DNA from: Aquabacterium sp. A3
GTDB lineage: Bacteria; Pseudomonadota; Gammaproteobacteria; Burkholderiales; Burkholderiaceae_C
Assembly: GCF_038069945.1 (NCBI RefSeq)
Contig: NZ_JBBPEV010000002.1
Location: 248,001 to 312,000, forward strand
DNA length: 64,000 bases
Direction: 5' to 3'
A program made the position numbers and the translations under genes. Positions within the stretch are counted from its first letter, which is position 1. Every line of letters starts with the position of its first letter. Under the pieces are notes generated by a model. It made no database searches, was not told the DNA's origin, and was given only the letters and a program-made list of their open reading frames with translations. Positions 1-11,281 of the stretch are shown here, piece after piece.

Positions 1-202
1 CGGCCCCTGAGCAAAACGCGGTGCCGGTGGAGCCCAGCACCACGGCGCGCAAGCCGGCGTCGTCCTGAAACGAGGCAAAGACCCGCGTGAGCTCGGCCAC
101 GGTGTCGGCGTGAAAGGCGTTGCGCACATCGGGGCGGTTGAGCCGCACGGTGGCCACGGCCCCTTGCCGTTGAACATCCAGGTGTTGAAGTGGGGTGGTC
201 AT
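1..202 (-). CDS. liuC: Enoyl-CoA hydratase family protein, N-terminal part (probable methylglutaconyl-CoA hydratase)
   Basis: Only about 67 codons lie in the window; the gene runs off the left edge. The visible protein starts MTTPLQHLDVQRQG and continues with VRLNRPDVRNAF and VVLGSTGTAFCSGA, the usual N-terminal strand pattern and the first oxyanion-hole segment of the crotonase fold. A GAGGAG ribosome site lies just before the ATG, and the gene begins 10 bases after the stop of the methylcrotonyl-CoA carboxylase beta gene, so the two are co-transcribed. By position in the leucine/isovalerate (liu) operon the likely reaction is hydration of 3-methylglutaconyl-CoA to HMG-CoA. The substrate is inferred from context, not from residues. 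Confidence 0.8.
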   Translation of the reverse strand, partial: MTTPLQHLDVQRQGAVATVRLNRPDVRNAFHADTVAELTRVFASFQDDAGLRAVVLGSTGTAFCSGA

Positions 203-212
203 GCGCATCTCC

Positions 213-1820
213 TCACATGCGGAAGACGCCAAAGCGCGTCTCGGGGATGGGGGCGTTCAGGCTGGCGCTGAGCGCCAGGGCCAGCACGCGGCGGGTGTCG
301 GTGGGGCGGATCAGGCCATCGTCCCAGAGGCGAGCGGTGGCGTAGTAGGGGTGGCCTTGCGCCTCGTACTGATCGCGGATGGGGGCCTTGAACGCGGCTT
401 CGTCGTCGGCGCTCCACTGGCCGCCCTTGGCTTCGATGCCATCGCGCTTGACCGTGGCCAGCACCGACGCCGCCTGCTCGCCGCCCATCACGCTGATGCG
501 CGCGTTCGGCCACATCCACACGAAGCGCGGGTTGAAGGCGCGACCGCACATGCCGTAGTTGCCGGCGCCGAAGCTGCCGCCGATGATGACGGTGAATTTG
601 GGCACCTGCGCGCACGACACCGCCGTCACCATCTTGGCGCCGGCCCGCGCGATGCCTTCGTTCTCGACCTTGCGGCCCACCATGAAGCCGGTGATGTTTT
701 GCAGGAAGACCAGGGGCACCTTGCGCTGGCAGCACAGCTCGATGAAGTGCGCGCCCTTGTTGGCCGACTCTGAAAACAAAATGCCGTTGTTGGCCACGAT
801 GCCCACGGGCATGCCTTCGATGTGCGCGAAGCCGCACACCAGCGTGGCGCCATAGCGGGCCTTGAACTCGTCGAACTCCGATCCGTCGACCAGGCGGGCG
901 ATGACCTCGCGCACGTCAAAGGGCTTTCGGGTGTCGGCCGGGATCACGCCCATCAGCTCGGCTTCATCCAGCAGCGGAGGGCGGGGTGTGACCAGCGACA
1001 GCGCTGGTGACTTGCGCCAGTTCAGCCGCGCCACACACTGCCGCGCGATCGCCAGCGCGTGCTCGTCGTCGCGCGCCAGGTGGTCGGCCACACCCGACAG
1101 GCGCGTGTGCACGTCGCCGCCGCCCAGGTCCTCGGCCGTGACCTCTTCGCCCGTGGCGGCTTTGACCAGGGGTGGGCCGCCCAGGAAGATGGTGCCCTGC
1201 TGGGCCACGATGATGGTCTCGTCGCTCATGGCCGGGACATAGGCACCACCCGCGGTGCACGAGCCCATCACCACCGCGATCTGCGGGATGCCGGCCGCGC
1301 TCATGTGGGCCTGGTTGTAGAAGATGCGACCGAAGTGGTCGCGGTCAGGAAACACTTCGTCTTGATTGGGCAGGTTGGCGCCGCCCGAGTCGACCAGGTA
1401 GATGCAGGGCAGGCGGTTTTGCTGCGCGATCTCTTGCGCGCGCAGGTGCTTCTTGACGGTCAGCGGGTAGTAGGTGCCGCCCTTCACCGTGGCGTCGTTG
1501 CACACCACCATGCATTCCACGCCCGCCACGCGCCCGATGCCGGCGATCACGCCCGCGCAGGGGGCGGCGTTGTCGTACACGTTCAAGGCGGCCAGCGGCG
1601 CCACTTCCAGAAAAGGCGAGCCAGCGTCGAGCAGTTGGGTCACGCGGTCGCGTGGCAGCAGCTTGCCTCGCGCCAGGTGTTTGGTGCGGGCGGCGTCACC
1701 GCCGCCCAGGGCCACGGTGGCCAGCTGGTGGTCCATGTCGTCGACCAGGGCCTGCATGGCCAGGGCACTGGCCTGGTAGGCCTGGCTGCGCGGGTTGAGC
1801 TGGGTGGTCAGCACGGGCAT
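213..1820 (-). CDS. liuB: Methylcrotonyl-CoA carboxylase, carboxyltransferase (beta) subunit
   Basis: This 535-residue protein has the normal length and sequence of the carboxyltransferase subunit that moves CO2 from biotin to 3-methylcrotonyl-CoA in leucine and isovalerate breakdown. Visible features are the N-terminal biotin-independent carboxyltransferase domain ([15 protein letters not shown] near residue 52, then [19 protein letters not shown]) and the C-terminal acyl-CoA half with the [16 protein letters not shown] and [16 protein letters not shown] glycine-rich oxyanion loops. The ATG has an AGGAG site about 9 bases upstream. It sits between an upstream TetR gene and a downstream enoyl-CoA hydratase on the same strand. 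The biotin-carrying alpha subunit is not in the window and presumably lies beyond the left edge. A geranyl-CoA carboxylase is a less likely alternative. Confidence 0.93.
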   Translation of the reverse strand: MPVLTTQLNPRSQAYQASALAMQALVDDMDHQLATVALGGGDAARTKHLARGKLLPRDRVTQLLDAGSPFLEVAPLAALNVYDNAAPCAGVIAGIGRVAGVECMVVCNDATVKGGTYYPLTVKKHLRAQEIAQQNRLPCIYLVDSGGANLPNQDEVFPDRDHFGRIFYNQAHMSAAGIPQIAVVMGSCTAGGAYVPAMSDETIIVAQQGTIFLGGPPLVKAATGEEVTAEDLGGGDVHTRLSGVADHLARDDEHALAIARQCVARLNWRKSPALSLVTPRPPLLDEAELMGVIPADTRKPFDVREVIARLVDGSEFDEFKARYGATLVCGFAHIEGMPVGIVANNGILFSESANKGAHFIELCCQRKVPLVFLQNITGFMVGRKVENEGIARAGAKMVTAVSCAQVPKFTVIIGGSFGAGNYGMCGRAFNPRFVWMWPNARISVMGGEQAASVLATVKRDGIEAKGGQWSADDEAAFKAPIRDQYEAQGHPYYATARLWDDGLIRPTDTRRVLALALSASLNAPIPETRFGVFRM

Positions 1821-1858
1821 GGCTCGAAGGCTCCTGCAAGGGTGGGGCGGTACCGGGG

Positions 1859-2563
1859 TCAGCGCGGGGTCTGCACGTGCTTCAGGGCGGCGATGACCTC
1901 GTCCCTGAAGCGCTGCAGTTGGGCCGCGTTCGATTCGGGCGGCATCAGTGCGGCCCAGATCAGCGTCGTGAGTTGTTCGGCCGTGGCGTCAATGGGGGGG
2001 CGGCGGGCCTTGCCGATGGCGTCCCACAGCACGTGCTCCATGGCGCCGTAGATCAAATCGCGCAGCAGGCCCAGCGGCATGTCCTGCCGGATGTCGCCTG
2101 CGGCCTGCGCATCGGCCAGGCAGCGCATCAGCGGCGCGGTGTAGCGCCGCTTGCAATCGGTCAGCACCTTGGCCAGTTCGGGTTCGCTCAAGGCCGCCGA
2201 GCGGCCTTCGCTGAGCACCAGTGCACACATGCCTGAGCCGTCGGCCAGCAGCGTGACCAGGTGAGATCGAATCACGTGTGCCAGCCGAGCGTGGGTGCCA
2301 TGCAGCCGGGGCACGGTGTCCTCCAGGTCTCGGGTGATTTCGTCATACCAGTCCTTGATCACCTGGATGCACAACTCGCGCTTGCCCGCAAAGTAGGTGA
2401 ACACGGTGGCCTCCGAGACGCCGGTTTCCTGCGCAATCATGGCCATGGTGGCGCGCTGGTAGCCCTGCTCGGAGAAGACGCGCCGGGCCGCAGCCAGCAG
2501 GTCCTGAAGACGCAGCTGGGACTTGGTGCGGCGGGGCGTGGTGCGTGTCAGAACAGATGACAT
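1859..2563 (-). CDS. TetR-family transcriptional regulator of the liu operon
   Basis: This 234-residue protein has a classical TetR N-terminus: helices around residues 20-65 with [17 protein letters not shown] and [18 protein letters not shown], the recognition helix of the family. The C-terminal ligand-binding domain is divergent, as usual. It is the first gene of a cluster whose next members are methylcrotonyl-CoA carboxylase beta (38 bases downstream) and an enoyl-CoA hydratase, so it most likely controls branched-chain amino acid catabolism. Comparative genomics has named a TetR regulator of this pathway in betaproteobacteria LiuQ; I cannot show that this is the orthologue. An inverted repeat immediately before its start codon (2565-2586) is a candidate autoregulatory operator. 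Confidence 0.85.
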   Translation of the reverse strand: MSSVLTRTTPRRTKSQLRLQDLLAAARRVFSEQGYQRATMAMIAQETGVSEATVFTYFAGKRELCIQVIKDWYDEITRDLEDTVPRLHGTHARLAHVIRSHLVTLLADGSGMCALVLSEGRSAALSEPELAKVLTDCKRRYTAPLMRCLADAQAAGDIRQDMPLGLLRDLIYGAMEHVLWDAIGKARRPPIDATAEQLTTLIWAALMPPESNAAQLQRFRDEVIAALKHVQTPR

Positions 2564-2564
2564 T

Positions 2565-2586
2565 TTGAGCCTGACTCAATATCAGG
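2565..2586. promoter_or_regulatory. Candidate TetR operator: two interleaved inverted repeats
   Basis: Directly upstream of the TetR start codon the plus strand reads TTGAG-CCTGA-CTCAA (2565-2579), a perfect 5-5-5 inverted repeat. The middle CCTGA pairs in turn with TCAGG at 2582-2586, giving a second overlapping repeat. The position right at the start of the regulator's mRNA fits autorepression. Binding is inferred only. Confidence 0.4.
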
Positions 2587-2669
2587 CTTCATGATGCCAT
2601 CGCTGCCACGCGGCCGGGGATGATGATGCCGGGTGAAAACCCTTGGTTTGCCGGATGGGCAGCCTCTGT

Positions 2670-3458
2670 TCAGCGAGGCGCCATGCGCAAGGCCCCATCC
2701 AGCCTGATGACTTCGCCATTGAGGTAATCGTTGTCGACGATGTGGCGAACCAGGGCGGCGTACTCTGCAGGTGCGCCCAGCCGGGCTGGGTGGGGCACAC
2801 CCTGACCCAGCGATTGTTGTACTTCTTGAGGCAGACTCGCCATCATCGGCGTGGCAAAGATGCCGGGTGCGATCGTGACCACGCGGATGCGGTCTCTGGC
2901 CAGATCGCGTGCGGCCGGCAGCGTCATGGACACCACCCCGCCTTTGGAGGCGGCGTAGGCCACCTGGCCCATCTGCCCGTCGAAGGCCGCGATGGACGCG
3001 GTGTTGACGATCACCCCACGCGACCCTGCGCCATCGTCACCCGTTCGAGCCGGCGAGGCCAGCATCGCGGCCACCGCCAGGCGCATCATGTTGAAGGTGC
3101 CCACCAGGTTCACCTGGATGACCTTCTGAAAGGTGTCCAGCCCGTGCGAGCCAGATCGACCGTGCAGTTTTTCAGCAGCGCCAATGCCGGCTGCGTTGAG
3201 CAGCACATCCAGACGGCCAAAGCGGTCCATGGCCGCTTGCACCGAGGCCTGAGCCTGCGCCGTGTCCGTCACGTCGGTGGGCACCCAGCACCAGCGCGCT
3301 TGCGAGGGGTCGGACTGCATCAGCCCATGGGTGTCGGTTGGCGGCTGTCGGTCTGCCAGCACCACGCGCCCGCCAGCCTGCCAGGCTGCGAGGGCGGCGG
3401 CGGCGCCCAGGCCAGAGCTGCCCCCGGTCACGATCATCACGGCGTCGGTCCATTGCAT
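2670..3458 (-). CDS. Short-chain dehydrogenase, 3-hydroxyacyl-CoA dehydrogenase type 2-like
   Basis: This SDR of about 262 residues has the NAD-binding motif TGGSSGLG near its N-terminus, the NAAG motif (LLNAAGIG), a catalytic Ser in [13 protein letters not shown] and YAASKGG with the Tyr/Lys pair. The order [15 protein letters not shown]...YAASKGGVV is typical of HSD10/3-hydroxy-2-methylbutyryl-CoA dehydrogenases, which act in isoleucine and short-chain fatty acid oxidation. The ATG at 3458 was chosen because it follows GAGGAG by 7 bases; a 16-residue longer form would have no ribosome site. It lies next to the liu cluster, which supports a role in acyl-CoA catabolism. The substrate is not proven by the sequence. 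Confidence 0.85.
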   Translation of the reverse strand: MQWTDAVMIVTGGSSGLGAAAALAAWQAGGRVVLADRQPPTDTHGLMQSDPSQARWCWVPTDVTDTAQAQASVQAAMDRFGRLDVLLNAAGIGAAEKLHGRSGSHGLDTFQKVIQVNLVGTFNMMRLAVAAMLASPARTGDDGAGSRGVIVNTASIAAFDGQMGQVAYAASKGGVVSMTLPAARDLARDRIRVVTIAPGIFATPMMASLPQEVQQSLGQGVPHPARLGAPAEYAALVRHIVDNDYLNGEVIRLDGALRMAPR

Positions 3459-3480
3459 GGTGTCTCCTCGGCTGGTGGAC

Positions 3481-3987
3481 ATGGCATCATCGTCCATCAT
3501 GCCCACCGACCGTCATCCCTTCACCTGGGACCTGCCCCATCCGCACATCCTGCAAGTGCGCGTTGGGCCTCAACACATCGATGTGATGAGGCACACCAAC
3601 AACGTGGTTTACCTTCAATGGCTGGAGGACGTGGCCTGGTCGCACTCGATGCACCTGGGTCTGGGGCCCGCCGAATACGAGGCGCTGGGCCACGGCATGG
3701 TGGTGCGCCAGCACGAGCTGAACTACCTGCAGGCCACTCGCCTGGATGAAGACCTCAGTCTGGCCACCTGGATCACCCAGATTGATCGCATCAACCTGCA
3801 TCGCCGCTACCAGTTTGTCCGGCCATCCGATGGGCAGACGGTGTTTCGAGCCGCGTCTCATTTTGTGTGTGTGGACATCGCGCAGGGACGCTTGAAGCGC
3901 ATGCCCGAGCCGTTTCAGCGCATCTATGGCGCTGCGGTGGTGTCGTCGGCGCCCATGGGCTCAAGTATGGGTGCCGACGGCCGATAA
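3481..3987 (+). CDS. Hotdog-fold acyl-CoA thioesterase (4HBT family)
   Basis: This protein of about 168 residues is divergent from the SDR gene, only 22 bases away. The stretch VGPQHIDVMRHTNNVVYLQWLEDVAW matches the 4-hydroxybenzoyl-CoA thioesterase/YbgC-FadM pattern, with the Asp of HIDVM and the H-x-N-N turn at the active site, followed by the long central hotdog helix. The start is uncertain: ATG 3481 has a weak GGTGG upstream, and ATG 3499 would remove six residues. The thioesterase probably releases acids from the acyl-CoA intermediates of the neighbouring catabolic genes, but its substrate cannot be read from the sequence. Confidence 0.8.
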   Translation: MASSSIMPTDRHPFTWDLPHPHILQVRVGPQHIDVMRHTNNVVYLQWLEDVAWSHSMHLGLGPAEYEALGHGMVVRQHELNYLQATRLDEDLSLATWITQIDRINLHRRYQFVRPSDGQTVFRAASHFVCVDIAQGRLKRMPEPFQRIYGAAVVSSAPMGSSMGADGR

Positions 3988-4086
3988 CCCTCGCATCCCC
4001 TACGCCGGGATGGCATGGTGAGCCGATTCAGACGCCTTGCCCGGGGCCGGCCACGTCCACTTGTCGGACCTTTTCCGGAGCCCTGC

Positions 4087-5658
4087 ATGTTGCTCAATCG
4101 CTTTTCGATCGCCGTTCGCCTGGTGGTGTTGTCGACCGTGCTGCTGCTGGCCACGGTGTTGGTGGGCGCCTTGGGATGGTGGGGCATGCGTGCAGCAGGA
4201 CAAGAGTTGACCCAGGCACATCGCATGGCCCACGACCATGAAAAAGCAATCGACCTGGCACGCAGCGCCCAGGTCAGCTTCAAGATTCAGGTTCAAGAAT
4301 GGAAGAACCTGTTGCTCAGAGGGCATCAGCCTGAGCCGTTTCAAAAATACCGGCAAGCCTTCATCAAGGAAGGCGCCGAGGTGCAGCGCCATCTGGCAGC
4401 GCTCTCCCAACTTTACGAGCGCATCGGCTTGCCCACCGCCGATGTGGTCAAGAGCCGTCAGTCGCTGGCCGGCTTGCAGCAAGAGTACCTCCAGGCCCTG
4501 CAAGCCTTCAACCCGGATCAGCCGGAGGCCTCTGCGCGTGAGGTGGATGGTGCCGTCCGTGGCAAAGACCGCGAGCCCACAAAGCATCTGGACACCCTGG
4601 TTGATGTCGTGCTGGCCTTGAGCGTGGAGCGCCAGCAGGCCGCGCAAGCCGAGGCGGAGGCGCAGGCCCGTCAGGTGATGATGAGCATGTTGGCGTTGCT
4701 GGTCGCGGCCGTGCTGACAGGGGCGCTGGCCAGCTGGATGATTGTGAGCAGCATCACGCGACCCTTGCGCGCGGTGGTGGCGGCCGCCCATGGCGTGGCC
4801 CAAGGGCAGTTGCAGCACCGCCTGAGCCCGTCAGGGCGTGACGAAATTGCCCAGCTGGTTCATGCCGTGGTGCACATGAACGACAGCCTCAGGGGGGTGG
4901 TGGGGCAGGTGCGCAGCGCAGCCGAGCAGGTGGCTCACGCCTCTGGCGAGATCGCCACGGGCAACCAGGACCTGTCGTCCCGCACGGAAACCCAGGCGTC
5001 TGCGTTGCAACAAACGGCCGCCACCATCGAACAGCTCACGGCGGGTGTGCAGCAAGCCGCCGGCCATGCCGCCCAGGCGCGTGATCTGGCCGATCAGGCC
5101 AGTGGCGTGGCCTCTCGCGGGGGCGAGGTGGTGGGGCAGGTGGTGCAGACCATGGGTGAGATCCATGCCAGCTCCGGCAAGATGGCTGACATCATTGCCG
5201 TGATTGACGGCATCGCCTTTCAGACCAACATCCTGGCGCTGAATGCGGCGGTAGAGGCCGCGCGTGCTGGTGAGCAGGGCCGTGGCTTTGCCGTCGTGGC
5301 GTCCGAGGTGCGCGCCCTGGCGCAACGCAGCGCCACCGCGGCCCGCGAGATCAAGGCCCTCATCCAGACGAGCGTGGATTGCGTGGAGAAAGGCAGTGGC
5401 CTGGTGGGCGAGGCCGGCCAGACCATACGAGACACCATGGAGGCCGTGCAGCGGGTTCAGTCCGTGGTCGATCAGATCGCCGCGGCGGCGCAAGAGCAGG
5501 CGCAGGGCATCGGCCAGATCAGCGAGGCGGTCTCCAGCATCGACAACACCATGCAGCAGAACGCCGCTTTGGTGGAAGAAGCCGCTGCAGCGGCGTCGTC
5601 GCTGCGTCACCAGTCAGAGAGCTTGCGCTCGGCGGTGGCGTTTTTCCAGCTGGCGTGA
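4087..5658 (+). CDS. Methyl-accepting chemotaxis protein
   Basis: This 523-residue transmembrane chemoreceptor has one membrane segment at about residues 10-33, a periplasmic helical domain to about 195, a second segment at about 198-222, a HAMP linker, and a long coiled-coil signalling domain. The conserved hairpin tip that binds CheA and CheW is at about residues 375-415 ([20 protein letters not shown], then [17 protein letters not shown]). Start ATG 4087 follows CGGAG; the open frame extends 24 codons further without a ribosome site. It ends in FFQLA, with no NWETF-type tail for CheR/CheB tethering. The periplasmic ligand domain looks like a four-helix bundle, and the ligand is unknown. 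It is monocistronic as far as can be seen. Confidence 0.93.
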   Translation: MLLNRFSIAVRLVVLSTVLLLATVLVGALGWWGMRAAGQELTQAHRMAHDHEKAIDLARSAQVSFKIQVQEWKNLLLRGHQPEPFQKYRQAFIKEGAEVQRHLAALSQLYERIGLPTADVVKSRQSLAGLQQEYLQALQAFNPDQPEASAREVDGAVRGKDREPTKHLDTLVDVVLALSVERQQAAQAEAEAQARQVMMSMLALLVAAVLTGALASWMIVSSITRPLRAVVAAAHGVAQGQLQHRLSPSGRDEIAQLVHAVVHMNDSLRGVVGQVRSAAEQVAHASGEIATGNQDLSSRTETQASALQQTAATIEQLTAGVQQAAGHAAQARDLADQASGVASRGGEVVGQVVQTMGEIHASSGKMADIIAVIDGIAFQTNILALNAAVEAARAGEQGRGFAVVASEVRALAQRSATAAREIKALIQTSVDCVEKGSGLVGEAGQTIRDTMEAVQRVQSVVDQIAAAAQEQAQGIGQISEAVSSIDNTMQQNAALVEEAAAAASSLRHQSESLRSAVAFFQLA

Positions 5659-5785
5659 TCCCTCGGGCTCAATCCACCAGGGCGTGTCCTTGATGACCCG
5701 GCGCCTGCATCGGCGCCTGCTTCACGGCTTGCAGCGACAATAGGCGATCTGTGCGCCCCACGTCCGTGGCGATGGCGCCTGCCTT

Positions 5786-7690
<1,905 letters not shown>

Positions 7691-8100
7691 GCGGACAGGC
7701 GCACCTCATCAGAGGGCAGTGAGGCGCCCAAGAGGTGCTCAGTGCACGACCATGGTGCATTCACATCGGTCTTTCTGCCGTTCAAGGGCTTGCCTCACCG
7801 ACGGTGGGGGTGCCAGCCGCCTGCTGGCCGGCGCCCAGTGCTGATCCCGGCGCGCCGGGGCGCATCAACTGCTTTTGTTCATGCCAACTTGCTGTGTTTT
7901 GTCCGAAAGTCTCATGGCTTATGCGACCATTGTTGCGATAGGCAAACATAAAAGGTTGATTAGGCGACATATTGATGGTCTGCTTCTTGCTTATTTGCCT
8001 CCCGGTGGACGAAGCGTCACACAATCAGACCCGAGGTGAGGGCCCAGGTCGGGCCTCGATACCCAAGAGTTTGTTCAACCGTTTGCTAGGAGAGAACTCA
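7691..8100. other. Intergenic region: porin promoter and long 5' leader, no gene seen
   Basis: About 410 bases separate recQ from the first porin. The right half is AT-richer than its surroundings and carries short A/T runs (around 7935-7970) that could hold a promoter, but no convincing -35/-10 pair stands out. The leader ends with a strong AGGAGA ribosome site at the porin ATG. Small open frames on either strand have no family resemblance and no ribosome site. Confidence 0.5.
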
Positions 8101-9141
8101 ATGTTTGCAAAGAAGAACCTGGTGGCTGCCGCCGCCCTGTTGGCTCTGGCCGGTGCTGCCCAGGCCCAAGTGAAGCTGTACGGCATGATCGACATGTCGG
8201 TTGGCTCGTTCGAAGACTCGCACGTCAAGGGCGATGACGCTCGCGTCACCGCTGTCGAAAGCGGCAAGATGATGACCAGCTACTTCGGTATCTCTGGTTC
8301 CGAAGACCTGGGCGGTGGCCTGAAGGCCGAGTTCGCTCTGGAGTCCTTCCTGGCAGGTGACACCGGTGCCAACGTGCCCAACCTGAGCAACGGTTTCTGG
8401 GGCCGTGGTTCGTTCCTGGCCCTGAGCGGCGGTTTCGGTAAGGTGGCCATCGGCCAATACGACAACCCCCTGTTCACCTATGGCTACACCTACAACCCGT
8501 TTGGCAGCTCGATGGCGTTCTCGCCCACGATGCGTCACTACTACGGCGTGGCAGGCAACGTGCTGGCCCTGGGTGTGGACACTGGCTTCATCAACTCGGT
8601 GACCTACGAGACCCCCAACATGGGCGGCTTCATGGGTACCGTTCAGTTCGCTCCCAAGGAGTCGAACACTGACGGCGCCGAGAACAGCTACGCCGTGGCG
8701 GGTTCGTACAACGCTGGCCCCTTCAGCGCTGCCCTGACCTACACCAAGGGCGGCATCACTGACGCCAACACCTCGTACCTGGCTGACCAGAAGATTTGGG
8801 CCCTGGGCTCCAGCTACGACTTCGGCGTGGTCAAGGCTTTCGCTCAGTACACCGACGTGCAGACCGACGCTGTGATCGGCCTGGGCGATGTCGACAGCGA
8901 CATCAAGATCTGGCAACTGGGTGTGTCCGTGCCCCTGAGCGACAAGGCTTCGGTCATGGCTTCGTACGGCAAGTTCAAGGAAAAGTCGGACGGTTTGAGC
9001 TACTCCGACAAGGTGTTCTCGCTGGGTTACAACTACATGCTGTCCAAGCGCACCGACGTGTACGGCGTGTTCACGAACAACCAGACCACCAGCCTGGAGT
9101 CTGGCCAAACCTTCGCCGTCGGCATCCGCCACAACTTCTGA
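8101..9141 (+). CDS. Outer-membrane general porin (Gram-negative porin family), copy 1
   Basis: This 346-residue precursor has a clear signal peptide (MFAKKNLVAAAALLALAGAAQAQ, cleaved after AQA). The mature start VKLYGMIDMSVG is the first strand of Burkholderiales trimeric porins. Repeated amphipathic strands follow, with FGISGSEDLGGGLKAEFALE near the start, the PFGSSMAFSP constriction region, and a C-terminal Phe (FAVGIRHNF) needed for outer-membrane assembly. ATG 8101 follows AGGAGA. Its codons look optimised, as expected for an abundant protein. A paralogue follows in tandem. It forms a diffusion channel for small hydrophilic solutes; selectivity is unknown. Confidence 0.94.
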   Translation: MFAKKNLVAAAALLALAGAAQAQVKLYGMIDMSVGSFEDSHVKGDDARVTAVESGKMMTSYFGISGSEDLGGGLKAEFALESFLAGDTGANVPNLSNGFWGRGSFLALSGGFGKVAIGQYDNPLFTYGYTYNPFGSSMAFSPTMRHYYGVAGNVLALGVDTGFINSVTYETPNMGGFMGTVQFAPKESNTDGAENSYAVAGSYNAGPFSAALTYTKGGITDANTSYLADQKIWALGSSYDFGVVKAFAQYTDVQTDAVIGLGDVDSDIKIWQLGVSVPLSDKASVMASYGKFKEKSDGLSYSDKVFSLGYNYMLSKRTDVYGVFTNNQTTSLESGQTFAVGIRHNF

Positions 9142-9177
9142 TCACTGGCGGGCTTCGTCCCGCTGCTGAGCAGTCTG

Positions 9178-9201
9178 AAGCGCCCTTCGGGGCGCTTTTT
9201 C
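9178..9201 (+). terminator. Intrinsic terminator of porin 1
   Basis: AAGCGCCC-TTCG-GGGCGCTT forms an 8-bp stem with a UUCG tetraloop and continues into a T run. It ends the porin 1 transcript 36 bases after the stop codon. Confidence 0.92.
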
Positions 9202-9396
9202 ATTGGGTATTCAATGTTGGTGCATGAACAGCTTGTGCATCGACATTTGCACCGTTGCGGTGTGTGACATGGCGATGAAAAAGCCTTTTGGTGGCCAGTG
9301 AATGCGGCGAATTCCCCGTCCTGGGGCGGCACGGTTTCTGCATTTTTGTATACCGTTCCTGCATCGGGAACGTCCAACCGCCTTCCAGGAGTTCAC

Positions 9397-10467
9397 ATGT
9401 CCCCCCAAAAAATCTTCGCCCCCGCTGCGCTGCTGGCCCTCATGGGTCTGGCCCCGGGTGTTCAGGCCCAGTCGCTCAACCTGTACGGGGTGATCGACCT
9501 GGCTTTTGGTTCGTTCCAGAGCAGCTATGCGTCGACTGCTGACAATCCACGCGTCACCAAGCTCGACAGCAATCCGACCATCACCAGCTTTTTTGGCATG
9601 AAGGGCATGGAAGACCTTGGCGGTGGCGTCAAAGCTGGCTTCATGCTGGAGTCCTTCTTGCGACCTGATACCGGCGCTTCGGCTCGAAGCAGCGCTGACG
9701 TGTTCTGGGCCCGCGCCGCCAACGTGTGGCTGGAAACTGGCTACGGCAAGTTGACCCTGGGTCGCCAGGGCAGCCTGCTGTTCGGCAACACCCTCAGCTA
9801 CAACCCTCTGGGCGGCGGCTTTGGCTTGTCACCCGCCATCCGCCTGACCTTCGGCGCGTTCGGCAATGACAAGAGCGACTCCGGTTTCAGCAACGCCGTC
9901 ACCTACAGCCTGCCGACCATGGGCGGCTTCAAGGCCGCGGTGCAGTACCAGTTCGGTGAAGACGCCACCTCGGCGGAGAAGGGCACCTACGCCTTGTCGG
10001 CCTCTTACACTTCGGGCCCGTTCTCCATCGGTGGTGCCTGGCAGACCGTGCGCTCTGCCGAGGCCCCCAAGCCCAATTTCAACGCGGGTGAAAAACAAAC
10101 CTTCGGCATGCTGGGCACCAGCTACAACGCCGGCTTTGCCAAGTTCTTTGCCCAGTATGGCGAGTTCTCCAACTCAGGCTTCACGGGCACAGCACGCATC
10201 GATACCAAGTTGTACACCCTGGGCGCTTCGGTGCCCGTCACCAAGGCGGGCACCGTCATGGTGGCCTATGGCGAAAGCATGGAAGAAGCCGTCGAAGGTG
10301 GCACCACCCCCGACACCGACCACAGCATCTTCACCCTGGCCTACAGCCACAGCCTGTCGAAGCGCACCACGCTGTACACGGCCTACATGATGGACAAGGA
10401 AGACCCTGAAGGCACCAAGTTCAAGACGGGCCACACCTACCTGGTGGGCGTGCGTCACGCCTTCTGA
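9397..10467 (+). CDS. Outer-membrane general porin, copy 2
   Basis: This 356-residue precursor is paralogous to the porin just upstream. The signal peptide runs to VQAQ, and the mature protein begins SLNLYGVIDLAFGSF. Landmarks occur in the same order as in copy 1: FFGMKGMEDLGGGVKAGFMLE, then SYNPLGGGFGLSPAIR, then a terminal Phe in YLVGVRHAF. ATG 9397 was chosen because it follows CAGGAG and begins the signal peptide; the open frame extends 33 codons further without support. A terminator between the two genes means they are separately transcribed. Divergence in the loops suggests a different permeability or regulation. Confidence 0.93.
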   Translation: MSPQKIFAPAALLALMGLAPGVQAQSLNLYGVIDLAFGSFQSSYASTADNPRVTKLDSNPTITSFFGMKGMEDLGGGVKAGFMLESFLRPDTGASARSSADVFWARAANVWLETGYGKLTLGRQGSLLFGNTLSYNPLGGGFGLSPAIRLTFGAFGNDKSDSGFSNAVTYSLPTMGGFKAAVQYQFGEDATSAEKGTYALSASYTSGPFSIGGAWQTVRSAEAPKPNFNAGEKQTFGMLGTSYNAGFAKFFAQYGEFSNSGFTGTARIDTKLYTLGASVPVTKAGTVMVAYGESMEEAVEGGTTPDTDHSIFTLAYSHSLSKRTTLYTAYMMDKEDPEGTKFKTGHTYLVGVRHAF

Positions 10468-10501
10468 TCTGAACCCGGTTTCTCCACGCAACCAGAGCTT
10501 T

Positions 10502-10527
10502 GGCGCACCTTCGGGTGCGCCTTTTTT
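10502..10527 (+). terminator. Intrinsic terminator of porin 2
   Basis: GGCGCACC-TTCG-GGTGCGCC is an 8-bp stem with a UUCG loop followed by six T. It is the same design as the porin 1 terminator. Its T run supplies the TAA stop codon of the convergent gene on the other strand. Confidence 0.92.
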
Positions 10528-11269
10528 ATGGCTTGGATGGTGTCTGCTCGGAGAGAAGGCCCTTGGCCATCGCGTCCTTCATGACGGCCGCCTGGGCCGC
10601 CTGAATGGCCTGCTCGGTGCTGGCCTGAGGGTGGCGTCGTGCGTAGTCCACCGCCATGGTCAGCATCTGCGTGGTCAAGCGCTCTTCTTCGCAAAACAGC
10701 GCACAGGCGCGTTCGGCGCCAAAGTACTGCACGCGCAGCTCTTTGAGGCCTTTGTGCAGGGTGTGTTCAAGTTGGTCCAGCGGGATGTTGGTCTGTTCGT
10801 CCACGGGCCATTGCTGTTCAATGGCTTTGACATATTGAACATACTGCTGGTACAGGCCGCGCATGGCTTGTTGAGCCGATGCAGGTTGCGCCATGCAGGC
10901 TTCGTTCAGTTTGGCCAGGGCCTGATCGCCAGACAGGGTCGAGACCAGTAAATCGATGTCTTCGCGGGTGCGTTGGTCCAGCACCAACCGGCCCTGGTCG
11001 TCCGACCGACAGTCGGGTGGCGGGATGGAGTCCACCAGCGCCGATGGCTCAGCAGCGCTCGGGGCGGCATTGGGCAGGCCTGCGGCTGCCGGCGCTGATG
11101 ACGGCAAGGCCGCAGGTGGCGGCACCGGCACGCTGGACGTGATGATGCCCGGACGGTCAGCACTCTCAGAAACCTGCTCAGGTGTGCTGGCTGATGTGCG
11201 CCACGCCCAGGTGGCCACCAGCACGGCGGCCACCCCTGCGATCACGGCAATCGATTTGACCGACGGCAT
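10526..11269 (-). CDS. Short lipase-foldase-like (LifO-like) membrane-anchored protein
   Basis: This 247-residue protein has an N-terminal signal anchor (about residues 5-23), then a Pro/Ala/Ser-rich linker to about 85, then a helical domain. Three features recall lipase-specific foldases: anchor plus Ala/Pro linker; a segment GRLVLDQRTREDIDLLVSTLSGD where foldases have their R-x-x-F-D-Y motif; and RVQYFGAERACALFCEEERL, like the foldase pattern around FFG-E-E. The family motif is degenerate (Ile-Asp-Leu instead of Phe-Asp-Tyr). The protein is roughly 100 residues shorter than known foldases, so only the first half of the chaperone appears to be present. It starts 12 bases after a secreted PETase-like hydrolase, the order seen in lip-lif operons. 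The assignment is by eye and uncertain. Confidence 0.55.
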   Translation of the reverse strand: MPSVKSIAVIAGVAAVLVATWAWRTSASTPEQVSESADRPGIITSSVPVPPPAALPSSAPAAAGLPNAAPSAAEPSALVDSIPPPDCRSDDQGRLVLDQRTREDIDLLVSTLSGDQALAKLNEACMAQPASAQQAMRGLYQQYVQYVKAIEQQWPVDEQTNIPLDQLEHTLHKGLKELRVQYFGAERACALFCEEERLTTQMLTMAVDYARRHPQASTEQAIQAAQAAVMKDAMAKGLLSEQTPSKP

Positions 11270-11281
11270 GGCTTGGCAGGA

